This document shows, one piece after another, positions 25,317 to 34,504 of a stretch of 64,000 nt of DNA. The stretch comes from CBDIDH01 sp965277595 (lineage in GTDB: Bacteria; Planctomycetota; Planctomycetia; Isosphaerales; Isosphaeraceae): positions 372,001 through 436,000 of the forward strand of contig CBDIDH010000001.1 of NCBI GenBank assembly GCA_965277595.1. Reading direction: 5' to 3'. Below the pieces are notes generated by a model. That model saw only the letters and a list, made by a program, of their open reading frames with translations, had not been told where the DNA came from and searched no databases. Each line of letters opens with the position of its first letter. Position 1 is the stretch's first letter. Both the position numbers and the translations under genes were made by a program.

Positions 25317-27131
25317 TCAGGGGATCGGCAGCCGGACCCCCGAGGGCGATCGCCAGACCCGAACCGAGCCGACTGCCTCGTCGTGAACGATCGGGCCGAG
25401 CGGGATTGTCGACCGCGCCGGCTTTGCCAGCTCGCCGTTCGCGTGAAAAAGAACCTTCGCACCTTCAGGCGGCTTTCCCGATCGAAGGCCGTCCCCGGTC
25501 GCAAAGACAGCGACGGTTCCCGAACCTGGCCGTTCCAGCGCGAAGAAGGCCGGAGCGACTCCCCGCGCCGCGACCGCGGCGGCGTGGCCGGTGGCATATC
25601 GACCGTCGCCGAGCGCGTAGACCGGCACGGGAAGGTTGAGCCGGGGATCATTCAGGTCAAGGCGATACATCATCTGGTTATAGTCATAACGGGGAGTCGG
25701 CTCGTGGTCGCGTGAAAAGGTGATCGTGTACGTTCCCTCGAAGTAAATCCAACGGCCGCCGTCCTGGTCGAACTCGGGATGATGCACGGGATTATAAAAG
25801 CTATACCTGTCGTGCGTGACGACCTTCCGCGCGTAGGCCCAGGGTCCGAGCGGGGTCTCGGCCTCAGCGTACCAGACCTCGCCCAGAAACGACGACGAAC
25901 CGCCGCGCTGCACGGCGATCATCACCCAGCGATTGCGATGAGCGTTCCAGTGAACCGACCCCGTGTGCGCGTAGATAAAGGCGTCGGTCTCGACATCGCG
26001 GAGGTCAAGAATCCGCTCGCGGGCGAGATTGTCGTGGAAGAGGCGCTGTTCTTCGGGCGGCGTGAGAATCGCCGTATCGGGACGCCAGGCGTATCGGACC
26101 TTGCCTTCGGCGTCGAGATCGAGCGCGAGGTTGTCAAGCTTCTGATTGATGCGCTTCGTCCCCGTCTTGAGCGGCGAGAAGCCCTCGTATCTGGAAGAAT
26201 CCTTGAGGTCGGCCAATCGGGCTCGAACGCGGATGATCGGAAATGGATTGGCATAATAAAGGTAATCGTCCGCGTCAGGCTGAAAGGTGTGACCGGTCGG
26301 TCTCAAGGGTGCATCGATCGGAAACGTGGCGACCTTCTCGAAAACATTTTTCGAGGGGTCGAAGGCGACAAGTCCGTGCTCGTATGTCTCCATGTTCGGC
26401 CGGACCTTGGCGTAACCGGCGACGAGTTGTTGACCGCGCCCTTTTTCGTCGGCAATGCTTGCGAGGCCGGTCAACCAGGTTGGGCCCTTGCCGGGAAGCT
26501 CGGCGGTTGGCCGGGCGAATCCGGTCGTTTCGTTGACGAAATAGGAGAAGTTGATTCCAAGGTTTGGGTCAAGGCCGTGGCCGGGAAGGTCGGACGTTGC
26601 CCCGGGCGTGTGGTAGTTGCCGAGCGGATAATCGGGCCGGTTCGTGTCGCCCCAGAACCAGTAAAGCTTGCCGCCAAGAGGCGCCGTCAGCACCGAGTCG
26701 GACCCGAAGACCCGACCGTTGAGCAAGGGGGCGCGGATCGGTGTCGACCGGCCGACGAGGACCGAATCGCGATAAATCCCCTCGCCCGTGATTCGATAAA
26801 GGCGTTCGGCCACGTTGATCCGACGAATCTTGAGTGTGGCCGAACCCCCTTCGGTCAACGTCAGCGCCTTGCCGCGAATTCCGAAACCGTCTGCTGGAAA
26901 CTCGTAGCCGTGGCTCTTGACCTGAAAGAAGACCGACTGGCCCATCAGGCCCGGCTCATACACGGCCGCGACCCCCGCGCTATCGGTCACGTAATGGACC
27001 TCGTTGACCGTCTTGAGGTCCACCAGCGGAACCCCCCGGCCGGTCTGCTCGTCAACGACGGTCAGCGCAAAGGGGCGGGCGTCGACCGCGGGGTTTGCCG
27101 AGAGCGCGAGCAGGATCAGGGCCATCGTCAT
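25317..27131 (-). CDS. Secreted protein, propeller-like, function unknown
   Basis: A 604-residue protein. The ATG at 27131 has GGAG 8 nt upstream and starts a signal peptide (MTMALILLALSANPAVDA). Residues about 20-90 form an Ig-like domain (LTVVDEQTGRGVPLVDLKTV). The rest resembles secreted five-bladed-propeller proteins related to glycosidases and DUF4185: KLYWFWGDTNRP, then MIAVQRGGSSSFLGEVWYAE, ETPLGPWAYARKVVTHDRY, and HHPEFDQDGGRWIYFEGTY. The phrases TPLGPW and YSFYNPVHHPEFD are like those in GH43/GH117-type enzymes, but no catalytic triad can be assigned with confidence. It is probably a periplasmic or secreted carbohydrate-active protein. Confidence 0.65.
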   Translation of the reverse strand: MTMALILLALSANPAVDARPFALTVVDEQTGRGVPLVDLKTVNEVHYVTDSAGVAAVYEPGLMGQSVFFQVKSHGYEFPADGFGIRGKALTLTEGGSATLKIRRINVAERLYRITGEGIYRDSVLVGRSTPIRAPLLNGRVFGSDSVLTAPLGGKLYWFWGDTNRPDYPLGNYHTPGATSDLPGHGLDPNLGINFSYFVNETTGFARPTAELPGKGPTWLTGLASIADEKGRGQQLVAGYAKVRPNMETYEHGLVAFDPSKNVFEKVATFPIDAPLRPTGHTFQPDADDYLYYANPFPIIRVRARLADLKDSSRYEGFSPLKTGTKRINQKLDNLALDLDAEGKVRYAWRPDTAILTPPEEQRLFHDNLARERILDLRDVETDAFIYAHTGSVHWNAHRNRWVMIAVQRGGSSSFLGEVWYAEAETPLGPWAYARKVVTHDRYSFYNPVHHPEFDQDGGRWIYFEGTYTITFSRDHEPTPRYDYNQMMYRLDLNDPRLNLPVPVYALGDGRYATGHAAAVAARGVAPAFFALERPGSGTVAVFATGDGLRSGKPPEGAKVLFHANGELAKPARSTIPLGPIVHDEAVGSVRVWRSPSGVRLPIP

Positions 27132-27161
27132 CGAAAAACGCTCCGAAGGTTCCAATCATGG

Positions 27162-27665
27162 TCAGATCGAACGGGTCGAGACCGGTTCCAGGACGACTGG
27201 CCGGAGGGCTCCGCTCTGGACCAACTGCTGAAGTTCAGCCGAGGGGGCAAATGGGTCCGGGCCGTTGATCGCGCCGTTGAGATTGCGCGTGACCTGAACC
27301 GGAGTGAAGATCAGGCCCCAGGGAAACCCCCACCATCCCAGCGCCAGCGAGAAGATTGTATCGCCAAGCTGCTTCTTGCGGGCGCAGGAGTGGCAGCAAA
27401 GGTGCGGCCGGGTCGACCACCGGGTCATCGCGATCGCCGACCAGACCCGATGCGATTGGTGGACGTCCACCGGCCCCGGCCCCTGACAGATCGGGCAAGG
27501 CCCCTCATGGATCTCGCGCACCCAGCGCTCCACGACGCCCGGCGGATGCTCGGGTCCGGCCGCACACTGGAAATTCTTTTGACAGCCCGCGTTACAGAAC
27601 CGCAAATTCTCCTCTTTGACTCCTCCGAAAACAATAAACGTACCGCAACTGTTGCAGGTGGCCAT
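27162..27665 (-). CDS. Cysteine-rich zinc-ribbon protein with one membrane segment
   Basis: A 167-residue protein. The N-terminal Cys pairs (CNSC at 4-7, CNAGC near 24-28), CPICQ near 57 and CHSC near 91 suggest two zinc-binding sites. One hydrophobic segment (LGDTIFSLALGWWGFPWGLIF, about 100-120) follows. The C-terminal tail (AELQQLVQSGALRPV) is soluble. It precedes the secreted protein at 27131 by about 30 bases on the same strand, so the two are likely co-transcribed. The gene is divergent from the carotenoid cluster. Function is unknown. Confidence 0.7.
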   Translation of the reverse strand: MATCNSCGTFIVFGGVKEENLRFCNAGCQKNFQCAAGPEHPPGVVERWVREIHEGPCPICQGPGPVDVHQSHRVWSAIAMTRWSTRPHLCCHSCARKKQLGDTIFSLALGWWGFPWGLIFTPVQVTRNLNGAINGPDPFAPSAELQQLVQSGALRPVVLEPVSTRSI

Positions 27666-27936
27666 TGGGGGGCCTCATTTCTCTTTGAGTTGTGGAGAAC
27701 AGCACACGGTGACCCGCCATTTCCGCCCCACAATCGAATCCGTTGCGACGAGCCAAGTCCAGCGGAATCTCTTCCGGCCCAGGGCGCTTTCCGCTTCGGG
27801 TTCTCGGACCATTTTGAGAAGGAAACCGATCTTCGCGCCGACTTTCCGCCCCTTGACGCCTGCTCAGGGCCGACTATAACGCTCGAAGTCGTTAACCAGA
27901 GACGGGATCGGCACAAGAAGGCGGAGCAATCAGGCC

Positions 27937-29490
27937 ATGGCGTCGCCGAAACAGGTGATCGTGATCGGTGCGGGGCCGGGGGGCCTGGCCAGCGCGATGC
28001 TCCTGGCCAGGGCCGGAGCGAAGGTCAAGCTGATCGAGCGTCAGCCGGTGGTCGGCGGCCGGACGTCGACCTTGACCGGCTCTGGCTTCTCGTTTGACCT
28101 CGGCCCGACCTTTTTTCTCTATCCTCGCGTCCTCGAAGAAATTTTCGCCGCGGTCGGCCGCGACCTCCATGACGAAGTTGAGCTGATCAAGCTCGACCCG
28201 CAATATCACCTGGTCTTCGGCGCCGGGGGCGAACTGACCGCAACGCCCGACCTGCCTCGCATGGAAGAGGCGATTGCGACGCTTTCCGAGGCCGACGCCC
28301 GACAGTTCAGCCGGTTCATGACCGATAATCGGGTCAAGATGGCCCAGTTTCGCACGGTTCTGGAATCGCCGTTTCTGCGCTGGCGCGACCTGCTTTCGCC
28401 GCACCTGTTGAAGATGCTCCCGCTCCTGCGTCCCTGGCTCTCGCTCGATGGCGAACTCGGCCGATACTTCCGCGACGACCGAATCCGGTTGGCGATGACC
28501 TTTCAAGCCAAATATCTGGGCATGTCACCATTTAACTGCCCGAGCCTCTTCTCGATCCTCTCGTTTCTTGAATACGAGTACGGCGTCTTTCACCCGGTCG
28601 GCGGCTGCGGGGCCGTGACCCGCGCAATGGCCGCCGTGGCGGAAGACCTGGGCGTCGAGATCTCGTTGAATGATGACGTCGAAGAGATCCTGTTCGAAGG
28701 CCGACGCGCTGTCGGCGTGCGATCCACGTCCGGAACGCAGAGAGCCGATGCCCTTGTGATCAACGCTGACTTCGGCCAGGCGATGCGCCGGCTGATTCCC
28801 GACCACCTCCGCCGCCGATGGACCGATGCCCGGGTCGCCAGGAAGCAGTTCTCCTGCTCGACGTTCATGATGTACCTGGGAATCGAGGGGCGTTACGACC
28901 ACCTCAAGCACCACACGATTTATCTGGCCCGCGACTACCTCAAGAACCTCGGCGAGATCGAGACGCGCCACGTTCTGTCGGACGACCCGTCGTTTTACGT
29001 TCAGAATGCCTGCGTGACCGACCCGTCACTCGCTCCCGAAGGGATGAGCACGCTTTACGTCCTCGTTCCGGTCACGCATCAGCACCCGAACGTGGATTGG
29101 TCTGCTGAGAAAGACCGCTTCCGCGCCTTGACGCTCGCGCAGCTCTCAAAGATTGGCCTGACTGATGTTTCCGAACGCATCCGGTTTGAGCGGGTCGTCA
29201 CCCCGGCTGACTGGGAGCATACGCACCAGATCTACCGAGGGGCAACCTTCAACCTGGCGCACAACCTCGCTCAAATGCTGCATCTTCGGCCCCGAAACCG
29301 GTTCGAAGACGTGGATTCCGTCTATCTTGTTGGTGGCGGCACGCATCCCGGGAGTGGTCTTCCGGTGATCTTTGAATCGGCGCGGATCACGTCTCGACTC
29401 CTCGCCCGCGACCTCGGCCTGAGCACCAACTGGCTCGACTCCGCCTCTCCCGGCCTTCCCGAACGCGCCGAGATGATCGGCGTCGGTTAG
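27937..29490 (+). CDS. Carotenoid desaturase/oxidase (CrtI/CrtN-like), first gene of pigment cluster
   Basis: A 517-residue FAD-dependent enzyme. The dinucleotide-binding GAGPGG lies at residues 11-16, then RQPVVGGRTSTLTGSGFSFD and FDLGPTFFLYP, which follow the phytoene-desaturase pattern. The C-terminus has SVYLVGGGTHPGSGLPVIFE, the family signature. It is about 20 residues longer than typical CrtN and CrtI forms. The downstream gene is a paralogue, with an acyltransferase and a glycosyltransferase after it. This gene order resembles the C30 pathway (CrtN, CrtP, CrtO, CrtQ) that makes glycosyl-acyl pigments. Which of the two enzymes desaturates and which oxidises cannot be settled from sequence alone. 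Confidence 0.85.
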   Translation: MASPKQVIVIGAGPGGLASAMLLARAGAKVKLIERQPVVGGRTSTLTGSGFSFDLGPTFFLYPRVLEEIFAAVGRDLHDEVELIKLDPQYHLVFGAGGELTATPDLPRMEEAIATLSEADARQFSRFMTDNRVKMAQFRTVLESPFLRWRDLLSPHLLKMLPLLRPWLSLDGELGRYFRDDRIRLAMTFQAKYLGMSPFNCPSLFSILSFLEYEYGVFHPVGGCGAVTRAMAAVAEDLGVEISLNDDVEEILFEGRRAVGVRSTSGTQRADALVINADFGQAMRRLIPDHLRRRWTDARVARKQFSCSTFMMYLGIEGRYDHLKHHTIYLARDYLKNLGEIETRHVLSDDPSFYVQNACVTDPSLAPEGMSTLYVLVPVTHQHPNVDWSAEKDRFRALTLAQLSKIGLTDVSERIRFERVVTPADWEHTHQIYRGATFNLAHNLAQMLHLRPRNRFEDVDSVYLVGGGTHPGSGLPVIFESARITSRLLARDLGLSTNWLDSASPGLPERAEMIGVG

Positions 29491-29507
29491 ACTTTCTGTT
29501 TCTGATC

Positions 29508-29549
29508 TTTGTCCTCTATCCTTTGCCCTCTGTCCTTTGCCCTCTGTCC
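29508..29549. repeat. Heptad array (six heptads, 42 nt)
   Basis: TTTGTCC, TCTATCC, then TTTGCCC and TCTGTCC twice. It lies in the 92-base gap between the two carotenoid oxidoreductase genes and gives the false N-terminal extension of the second. Confidence 0.85.
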
Positions 29550-29582
29550 TCGATTCCGCATCCCCACCCAGGGAGTCCATCC

Positions 29583-31160
29583 ATGCCCGGTCCGCGTGTG
29601 GGTCGTATCGGAGTGATTGGCGGAGGCCTCGGCGGTCTGGCGGCAGCCTGCACGCTCGCGGCGCGAGGATACGAGGTCATCGTTTTTGAGAAAAACGAAC
29701 GACTCGGCGGCAAGGCCGTGACTCTCGAAGCCGATGGCTTTCGGTTCGACATGGGACCGACGATCCTCCTCATGCCTTCGGTCCTCCGGCGCATTTTCGC
29801 CGAGGCCGGGCGCGACCTCCGCGACGAGCTTGACCTTGTCCCTCTCGATCCGCAATGGCGGTCCTTCTTCGAAGACGGTTCCACCCTCGACCTTCACGCC
29901 GACGCCAACCGGATGGCCGAAAGTCTGAACGCCTTCGCCCCCGGTCAGGGGCTTGAGGCTGGATATCGCCGGTTTCTCAACCTGGCGGAGACCTTGAGTG
30001 ACATCTCCGACCGCTTCTTCTTCTGGAAGTCGATCGGCTCGATCCGCGACATGATGGACCTGAAGACGTCGTTCTCGCCGGGCGTTCTCGCCGATGTCCT
30101 GAAAATGAGGATGTGGGACACGGTCGCCGGAACGGTCCGCTCGCACGTTCCCGAAGCGCGTGTCGCGCAGATGCTGGACCACTTCACGCAGTACGTCGGC
30201 TCGGCCCCCGATGCCTCACCGGCGGTTCTCTGCGGAATCGCTCACATGCAGACGGGCGAAGGGGTCTGGTATCCGCGCGGCGGCACGCGCGCGGTTCCCG
30301 TCGCGCTCGAAAACCTGGCGCGCGACCTTGGCGTTGAGTTTCAGACAGGCGTGGCCATTCAGTCGATCGACCGCGACGCGTCGGGGGGCGTGGTCGGCGT
30401 TGTCACCGACGACGGCGAGCGGATTCCGCTTGCCGCGGTCATCTCGAACGCGGATTCCGTGCGGACCCATCGCGAGCTGCTCGCCGGAACCGACGCCTCC
30501 GCCCGGTTTGAGCGACGGCGGACGTATGAGCCCGCCTGTTCGGGCGTCGTGTTATATCTCGGGCTCGATCGCCGTTATGAGCACCTCTTGCATCACAATT
30601 TCGTCTTCTCACGCGACCCTCACGAGGAGTTTGACTTTATCTATCGCCAGGGCCTTCCCGCGCCCGACCCGACCTGTTACCTCTGCGCTCCGGCGACGAC
30701 CGAGCCGGGCGTGGCGCCGGGCGATGGCGAGGCGCTTTACGTCCTCGTTCACACCCCGTACTTGCGTCCCGGCCAGGACTGGTCGACGCTCTTTCCCGGG
30801 TATCGTCGGGTCATTCTCGACAAGCTCAAGCGAACGGCCGGACTTACCGATATCGAGGATCGAATCCGGTTCGAGAGCCACCTGACTCCGCAAGATATTC
30901 ACGACCGTTATGGTGTCTTGAACGGCGCCATTTACGGGCTGGCGAGTCATGGCCGACTCACCGGCGCCTTCAAACCGGCCAATCGCAGCCGCGATGTCGC
31001 CCGGCTTTATCTCGCGGGCGGCTCGGCGCATCCTGGCCCTGGGATGCCGATGGTCCTCATGTCGGGCTGGATCGCCGCCGACACGCTTGATCGCGACGGC
31101 CTCGTCGCGCCCACGTCGGCCAGTCGAACGCAGGAGCAGCAGGGGTTGGGCGTGAGATGA
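29583..31160 (+). CDS. Carotenoid oxidase/desaturase (CrtP/CrtI-like), second gene of pigment cluster
   Basis: A 525-residue FAD enzyme. The start at 29583 has AGGGAG upstream. The N-terminal nucleotide-binding motif GVIGGGLGG is at about 10-18. FRFDMGPTILLMPSVLRRIF lies in the substrate region and LYLAGGSAHPGPGMPMVLMS near the C-terminus. It is clearly a paralogue of the preceding gene (for example GRDLRDELDLVPLDPQW against GRDLHDEVELIKLDPQY). The stop overlaps the next start as ATGA. In C30 pathways the partner enzyme oxidises the terminal methyl to an aldehyde, so a CrtP-like role is plausible. Confidence 0.85.
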   Translation: MPGPRVGRIGVIGGGLGGLAAACTLAARGYEVIVFEKNERLGGKAVTLEADGFRFDMGPTILLMPSVLRRIFAEAGRDLRDELDLVPLDPQWRSFFEDGSTLDLHADANRMAESLNAFAPGQGLEAGYRRFLNLAETLSDISDRFFFWKSIGSIRDMMDLKTSFSPGVLADVLKMRMWDTVAGTVRSHVPEARVAQMLDHFTQYVGSAPDASPAVLCGIAHMQTGEGVWYPRGGTRAVPVALENLARDLGVEFQTGVAIQSIDRDASGGVVGVVTDDGERIPLAAVISNADSVRTHRELLAGTDASARFERRRTYEPACSGVVLYLGLDRRYEHLLHHNFVFSRDPHEEFDFIYRQGLPAPDPTCYLCAPATTEPGVAPGDGEALYVLVHTPYLRPGQDWSTLFPGYRRVILDKLKRTAGLTDIEDRIRFESHLTPQDIHDRYGVLNGAIYGLASHGRLTGAFKPANRSRDVARLYLAGGSAHPGPGMPMVLMSGWIAADTLDRDGLVAPTSASRTQEQQGLGVR

Positions 31161-31972
31161 CCACTCCGATTCCTCCGGCGCCGACCGGACCCGCGCGGTC
31201 GGCCCGCTGGTTCGCCTGGTTTCAGCGCTACGGCCGACGGTACGTGGCGCGACACATTCACGCCGTCCGACGGTCCAAAGGGGGGTTGGAACCGGCTCAG
31301 ATCGGCATGGAAACGCCTGTTCTCGTGGTGTTGAATCATCCGTCATGGTGGGACCCGATGATCGGTCTCGTTCTGGCGGGGCTCTGGCCTTACCGCACCC
31401 ATCATGCGCCGATGGACGCCGCGGGGCTGGCGAAATATCCGTTCCTCGGCCGCCTCGGCTTCTTTGGAATCGAGCCGGGAACGTCGCGCGGGGCACGCGC
31501 TTTCTTGCGTCAAGGGCTGGCAGTCCTTGGCGAGCCGCGGGGCATGCTCTGGGTCACCGCGCAGGGACGGTTCGCGGACCCGAGAGAACGGCCGATCCGG
31601 CTCAAAGAGGGCGTCGGCCACATGGCGAGCCGGATGAACTCGGGAATCGTGCTTCCGATCGCGCTCGAATACGTCTTCTGGGACGAACGTACCCCCGAGG
31701 CGCTCGTTCGGTTCGGCCCACCGATTCCGACAGGCGATCCGATCTCGGCCGATGCCTGGACGGCCCGGCTCGCCAACGCCCTTGAGGCCGAGCAAGACGC
31801 GCTCGCCGTCGACGCGGTTTCGCGCGATCCAGCGCGATTCGAGACGATCTTGACGGGTGCTTCGGGGGTCGGCGGCGTGTATGATCTCTGGAGACGGTTC
31901 AAGGCGGTCGCGCGCGGCGAAAGGTTCGTCGTCGGCCACGGAAACGCGGAGGCAACCGGCCGCGAATGTTGA
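31157..31972 (+). CDS. PlsC-type acyltransferase, third gene of pigment cluster
   Basis: A 271-residue protein of the 1-acyl-glycerol-phosphate acyltransferase fold. The catalytic HX4D motif is at NHPSWWD (His 61, Asp 66). GFFGIEPG is the second block. The usual EGTR-type motif is written TAQGRF. VGHMASRMNSGIVLPIALEY corresponds to the fourth block. Its place between carotenoid oxidases and a glycosyltransferase fits the CrtO-like step, esterifying a fatty acid onto the glycosylated carotenoid. It overlaps both neighbours (4 and 7 bases), so translation is coupled. A general phospholipid role cannot be excluded. Confidence 0.8.
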   Translation: MTTPIPPAPTGPARSARWFAWFQRYGRRYVARHIHAVRRSKGGLEPAQIGMETPVLVVLNHPSWWDPMIGLVLAGLWPYRTHHAPMDAAGLAKYPFLGRLGFFGIEPGTSRGARAFLRQGLAVLGEPRGMLWVTAQGRFADPRERPIRLKEGVGHMASRMNSGIVLPIALEYVFWDERTPEALVRFGPPIPTGDPISADAWTARLANALEAEQDALAVDAVSRDPARFETILTGASGVGGVYDLWRRFKAVARGERFVVGHGNAEATGREC

Positions 31973-33105
31973 CGATCCTCGGCCTGACCTCACTGATCCT
32001 CGCCGCCGTGCCGGCCTGGCTCTTCCTGGAAAACCTCCGGGAATATCGCGAGCCCAGGCCGGCGCCGCTCTCAGGATTCTCGCCGTCGATCTCGGTCTTG
32101 ATTCCCGCGCGCGATGAAGAGGCGTCGATTGCCGGTTCGGTGGAATCGGCGCTTTTGAATCGCGGGGTCGATCTCGAACTGATCGTGCTTGACGATCACT
32201 CGTGCGACGCGACCGCCGCGATTGTCAGGACGATCGCCGAGCGTGACCCTCGGGTTCGCCTGGTCCCGGCCCCCGACCTTCCCGAAGGCTGGTGCGGCAA
32301 GCAACACGCCTGCGCGACGCTCGCGGCGCTGGCGAGCCGGCCGATTCTCGTCTTTCTTGACGCCGACGTTCGCCTCGCTTCCGATGCACTCGCCCGGATG
32401 GCGGACTTTCTTGAGGAATCAGGCGCCGATCTCGTCAGCGGCTTCCCGCGACAGGAAACGGTCGGGATTGTCGAGAAGATGGTGATTCCGCTGATGCATT
32501 TTGTGCTCCTCGGCTTCTTGCCGGTGCGGAGGATGAGGATTGACGGCTCCCCCTGTTTCGCGGCGGGTTGCGGTCAGCTTTTCGCCACCACGAAATCGAC
32601 GTATGAACAGATGGGGGGACACGCCGCGATCCGGTCGACCCTGCACGATGGCCTGAAATTGCCGCGAGCCTATCGCGCCCTGGGCCTGAAAACCGACCTT
32701 TTTGATGCGACCAACCTGGCGACCTGCCGGATGTACCGGACAGCGTCCGATGTCTGGTTCGGCCTGGCCAAAAATGCGACCGAGGCCCTCGCGGCGCCGA
32801 CGATGATCGTCCCGGCGACCCTTCTTTTATTCATCGGTCAGGTCGCGCCAATCGTTCTTGTCGCGCTTGGAATTGCGCTCGGACTCTCGGCGGCCGAACA
32901 ATCTGTCGCGGCGGTCGCGCTGACGGTTTCGTACCTGCCGAGAGCCCTGGCCGTCGTCCGGTTTCGCCAGTCGGTTCTGGGCGCGGTCTTGCACCCGCTG
33001 GGCGTTTTGACCTTGCTGGCGATTCAATGGTACGCCCTTGGGCGCGAGGTTCTCGGACGGCCGTCAACCTGGAAAGGCCGATTCTATCCGGCCCGATCCG
33101 CCTGA
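31966..33105 (+). CDS. Membrane glycosyltransferase family 2, fourth gene of pigment cluster
   Basis: A 379-residue protein. One TM helix lies at 2-20, then the GT2 domain: SVLIPARDEEASIAGSVESA (43-62), LDDHSCD (75-81) and the metal-binding DAD at 132-134 (FLDADVRL). Two or more TM helices lie near 270-360. The architecture matches CrtQ-like enzymes that glycosylate carotenoic acids. Its Met is inside the acyltransferase's last codons (7-base overlap). The four genes at 27937-33105 therefore form one unit that ends at the nested hairpin at 33145-33217. Confidence 0.82.
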   Translation: MLTILGLTSLILAAVPAWLFLENLREYREPRPAPLSGFSPSISVLIPARDEEASIAGSVESALLNRGVDLELIVLDDHSCDATAAIVRTIAERDPRVRLVPAPDLPEGWCGKQHACATLAALASRPILVFLDADVRLASDALARMADFLEESGADLVSGFPRQETVGIVEKMVIPLMHFVLLGFLPVRRMRIDGSPCFAAGCGQLFATTKSTYEQMGGHAAIRSTLHDGLKLPRAYRALGLKTDLFDATNLATCRMYRTASDVWFGLAKNATEALAAPTMIVPATLLLFIGQVAPIVLVALGIALGLSAAEQSVAAVALTVSYLPRALAVVRFRQSVLGAVLHPLGVLTLLAIQWYALGREVLGRPSTWKGRFYPARSA

Positions 33106-33144
33106 TCTCAACACATCAAAATCGAGGCCCTTACCCCCCCGACT

Positions 33145-33217
33145 GATGACCGATGTTCAAGCACCCATGACCAGGATTCAAGAAATCCTGGATTCTTGGA
33201 GTCAACGATCGGTCATC
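33145..33217. terminator. Nested hairpin between convergent genes
   Basis: A perfect 10-bp outer stem (GATGACCGAT 33145-33154 / ATCGGTCATC 33208-33217) encloses a perfect 8-bp hairpin (CCAGGATT / AATCCTGG, 33171-33191). The outer arms are ATGACCG heptad sequence. The plus strand continues TTTCTT. It is likely a bidirectional terminator. Confidence 0.6.
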
Positions 33218-33221
33218 TTTC

Positions 33222-33794
33222 TTAAGCAGTCGCTTCGTCAAGCGCGGCGAACCGGCGGGTCAGGTCGTGAAAGGCGGAGACCCGTTCGGCGGGAACGTCG
33301 GGGAAATTCTCCCAGAGGAACGCCTTGAAAGCGGCGTCGCCCGAGTGGTCGAAGAACTGGAACGAGTGGGTCACGAAGTTCGAGTCGTGACCGACCTTCT
33401 CGACCGAGTACACGGCGGCGATCTCGGCGTGAAGAATGTGCATATCAAGCGTCTCGGTCTGGACGTTGAAAAAGGGTCCGGCATCCGAGAAGCCGCCAAA
33501 AACACCCACCGATTCAATGACCGCCGCCCGGCTCCTGACAAAGACTCGCATCAGACCGAGGTCGGGCAGGGCCTTCATCAGGTCGCGAAAGGCGTCCACG
33601 CGAAGCCGGACGATCGGCCACTGACCGACGAGGGCATCCACGACCGACCGCTCGGAAACCTTGAACTTCCGCGCGGCCATCATCGTCATCCGCGATCGGT
33701 CTTCACGGAAGTAACCACGGATGGATTCAAGGACATCCGGGTCGTCTCCGACCTGAAACTCTGAACCAGAGGCTTCCCCTCGCGTCGCTTCCAT
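33222..33794 (-). CDS. ChuX/HutX-like heme-binding family protein
   Basis: A 190-residue protein. The ATG at 33794 has GGAGGAAA at good spacing; an upstream ATG at 33854 lacks one. The core pattern fits the ChuX/HutX (HemS-repeat) family: MRVFVRSRAAVIESVGVFGG, then GPFFNVQTETLDMHILHAEI, then SFQFFDHSGDAAFKAFLWEN. In that family the fold binds heme and stores or degrades it. The residues that hold heme are not conserved enough to check by eye, so ligand identity is uncertain. No heme transport genes are nearby; it is a lone cytoplasmic gene. Confidence 0.65.
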   Translation of the reverse strand: MEATRGEASGSEFQVGDDPDVLESIRGYFREDRSRMTMMAARKFKVSERSVVDALVGQWPIVRLRVDAFRDLMKALPDLGLMRVFVRSRAAVIESVGVFGGFSDAGPFFNVQTETLDMHILHAEIAAVYSVEKVGHDSNFVTHSFQFFDHSGDAAFKAFLWENFPDVPAERVSAFHDLTRRFAALDEATA

Positions 33795-34504
33795 GATAAA
33801 TTTCCTCCGGCTCAAAGAACCTGACCCTTGGTCTTTCGCCTCATCATGACCCAATATCGCCCCAAGGAACAGTCCAGGCCGGCAACGAGCCAGCCTCGCA
33901 CCCCCCGCCTTAAACTTTCCGAAAGCTGCCTAGACCTCGCTGTCCTAGCTCTCTTCACGAAAAAATAGGCCCGATCCGTACACATTCCGGGAGAATTTTC
34001 CTTGAATGGGGAGACGCTTCCGGGTTAAATCTTTCGAGACATTGGACAGAGTGAACGTCTCGCCCGGTCTTGAATTACTCATTGATGCAAAACTAGGCGG
34101 ATTTCTGGACAGAAATCGAGAAATGACACGGTCGACGCCCTTGGAAGCTCCAGGGATTCAGGAACGGACCGACGAGGCGCCCGATTGAATCGAAGTCATC
34201 CGGGATGGTTGTGAACGGGAAGTCAGGATTTCGGGAGGAATTGTCTCCATTCCAGGGATCGGGACCGCCCTTCTTGTCTGAGACAAGACAACCGAAGGAG
34301 GACGGACGTCAGGGAGTGATCGGTATCGAGACGCCGAGCAGGGGTCTCAACTAGTAGTGGCATGAATCGAAGGTCACTCTCGCGACGATCGCCGTCGGGC
34401 ACTGCACGGTAAAGCACTTATCCTTGCACAGGTCGTTGCAACGACGACCTGACAGCCCGCCGGCCGAATTCTCAGCCACCTTTTGTAATGGAGCCAGCAC
34501 CACG
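33795..34504. other. Intergenic region, no supported gene
   Basis: 710 bases. Short frames exist but have neither RBS nor motifs. A hairpin CTTGTC-TGA-GACAAG lies at 34273-34287 without a T-run. The region separates the divergent ChuX-like and PEP-CTERM genes and should carry both promoters. Confidence 0.4.

Noticed and set aside
25779..28097. 772-codon plus frame opposite several minus genes
   Set aside because: It spans two recognised genes and an intergenic region on the other strand; composition is typical of an antisense shadow.
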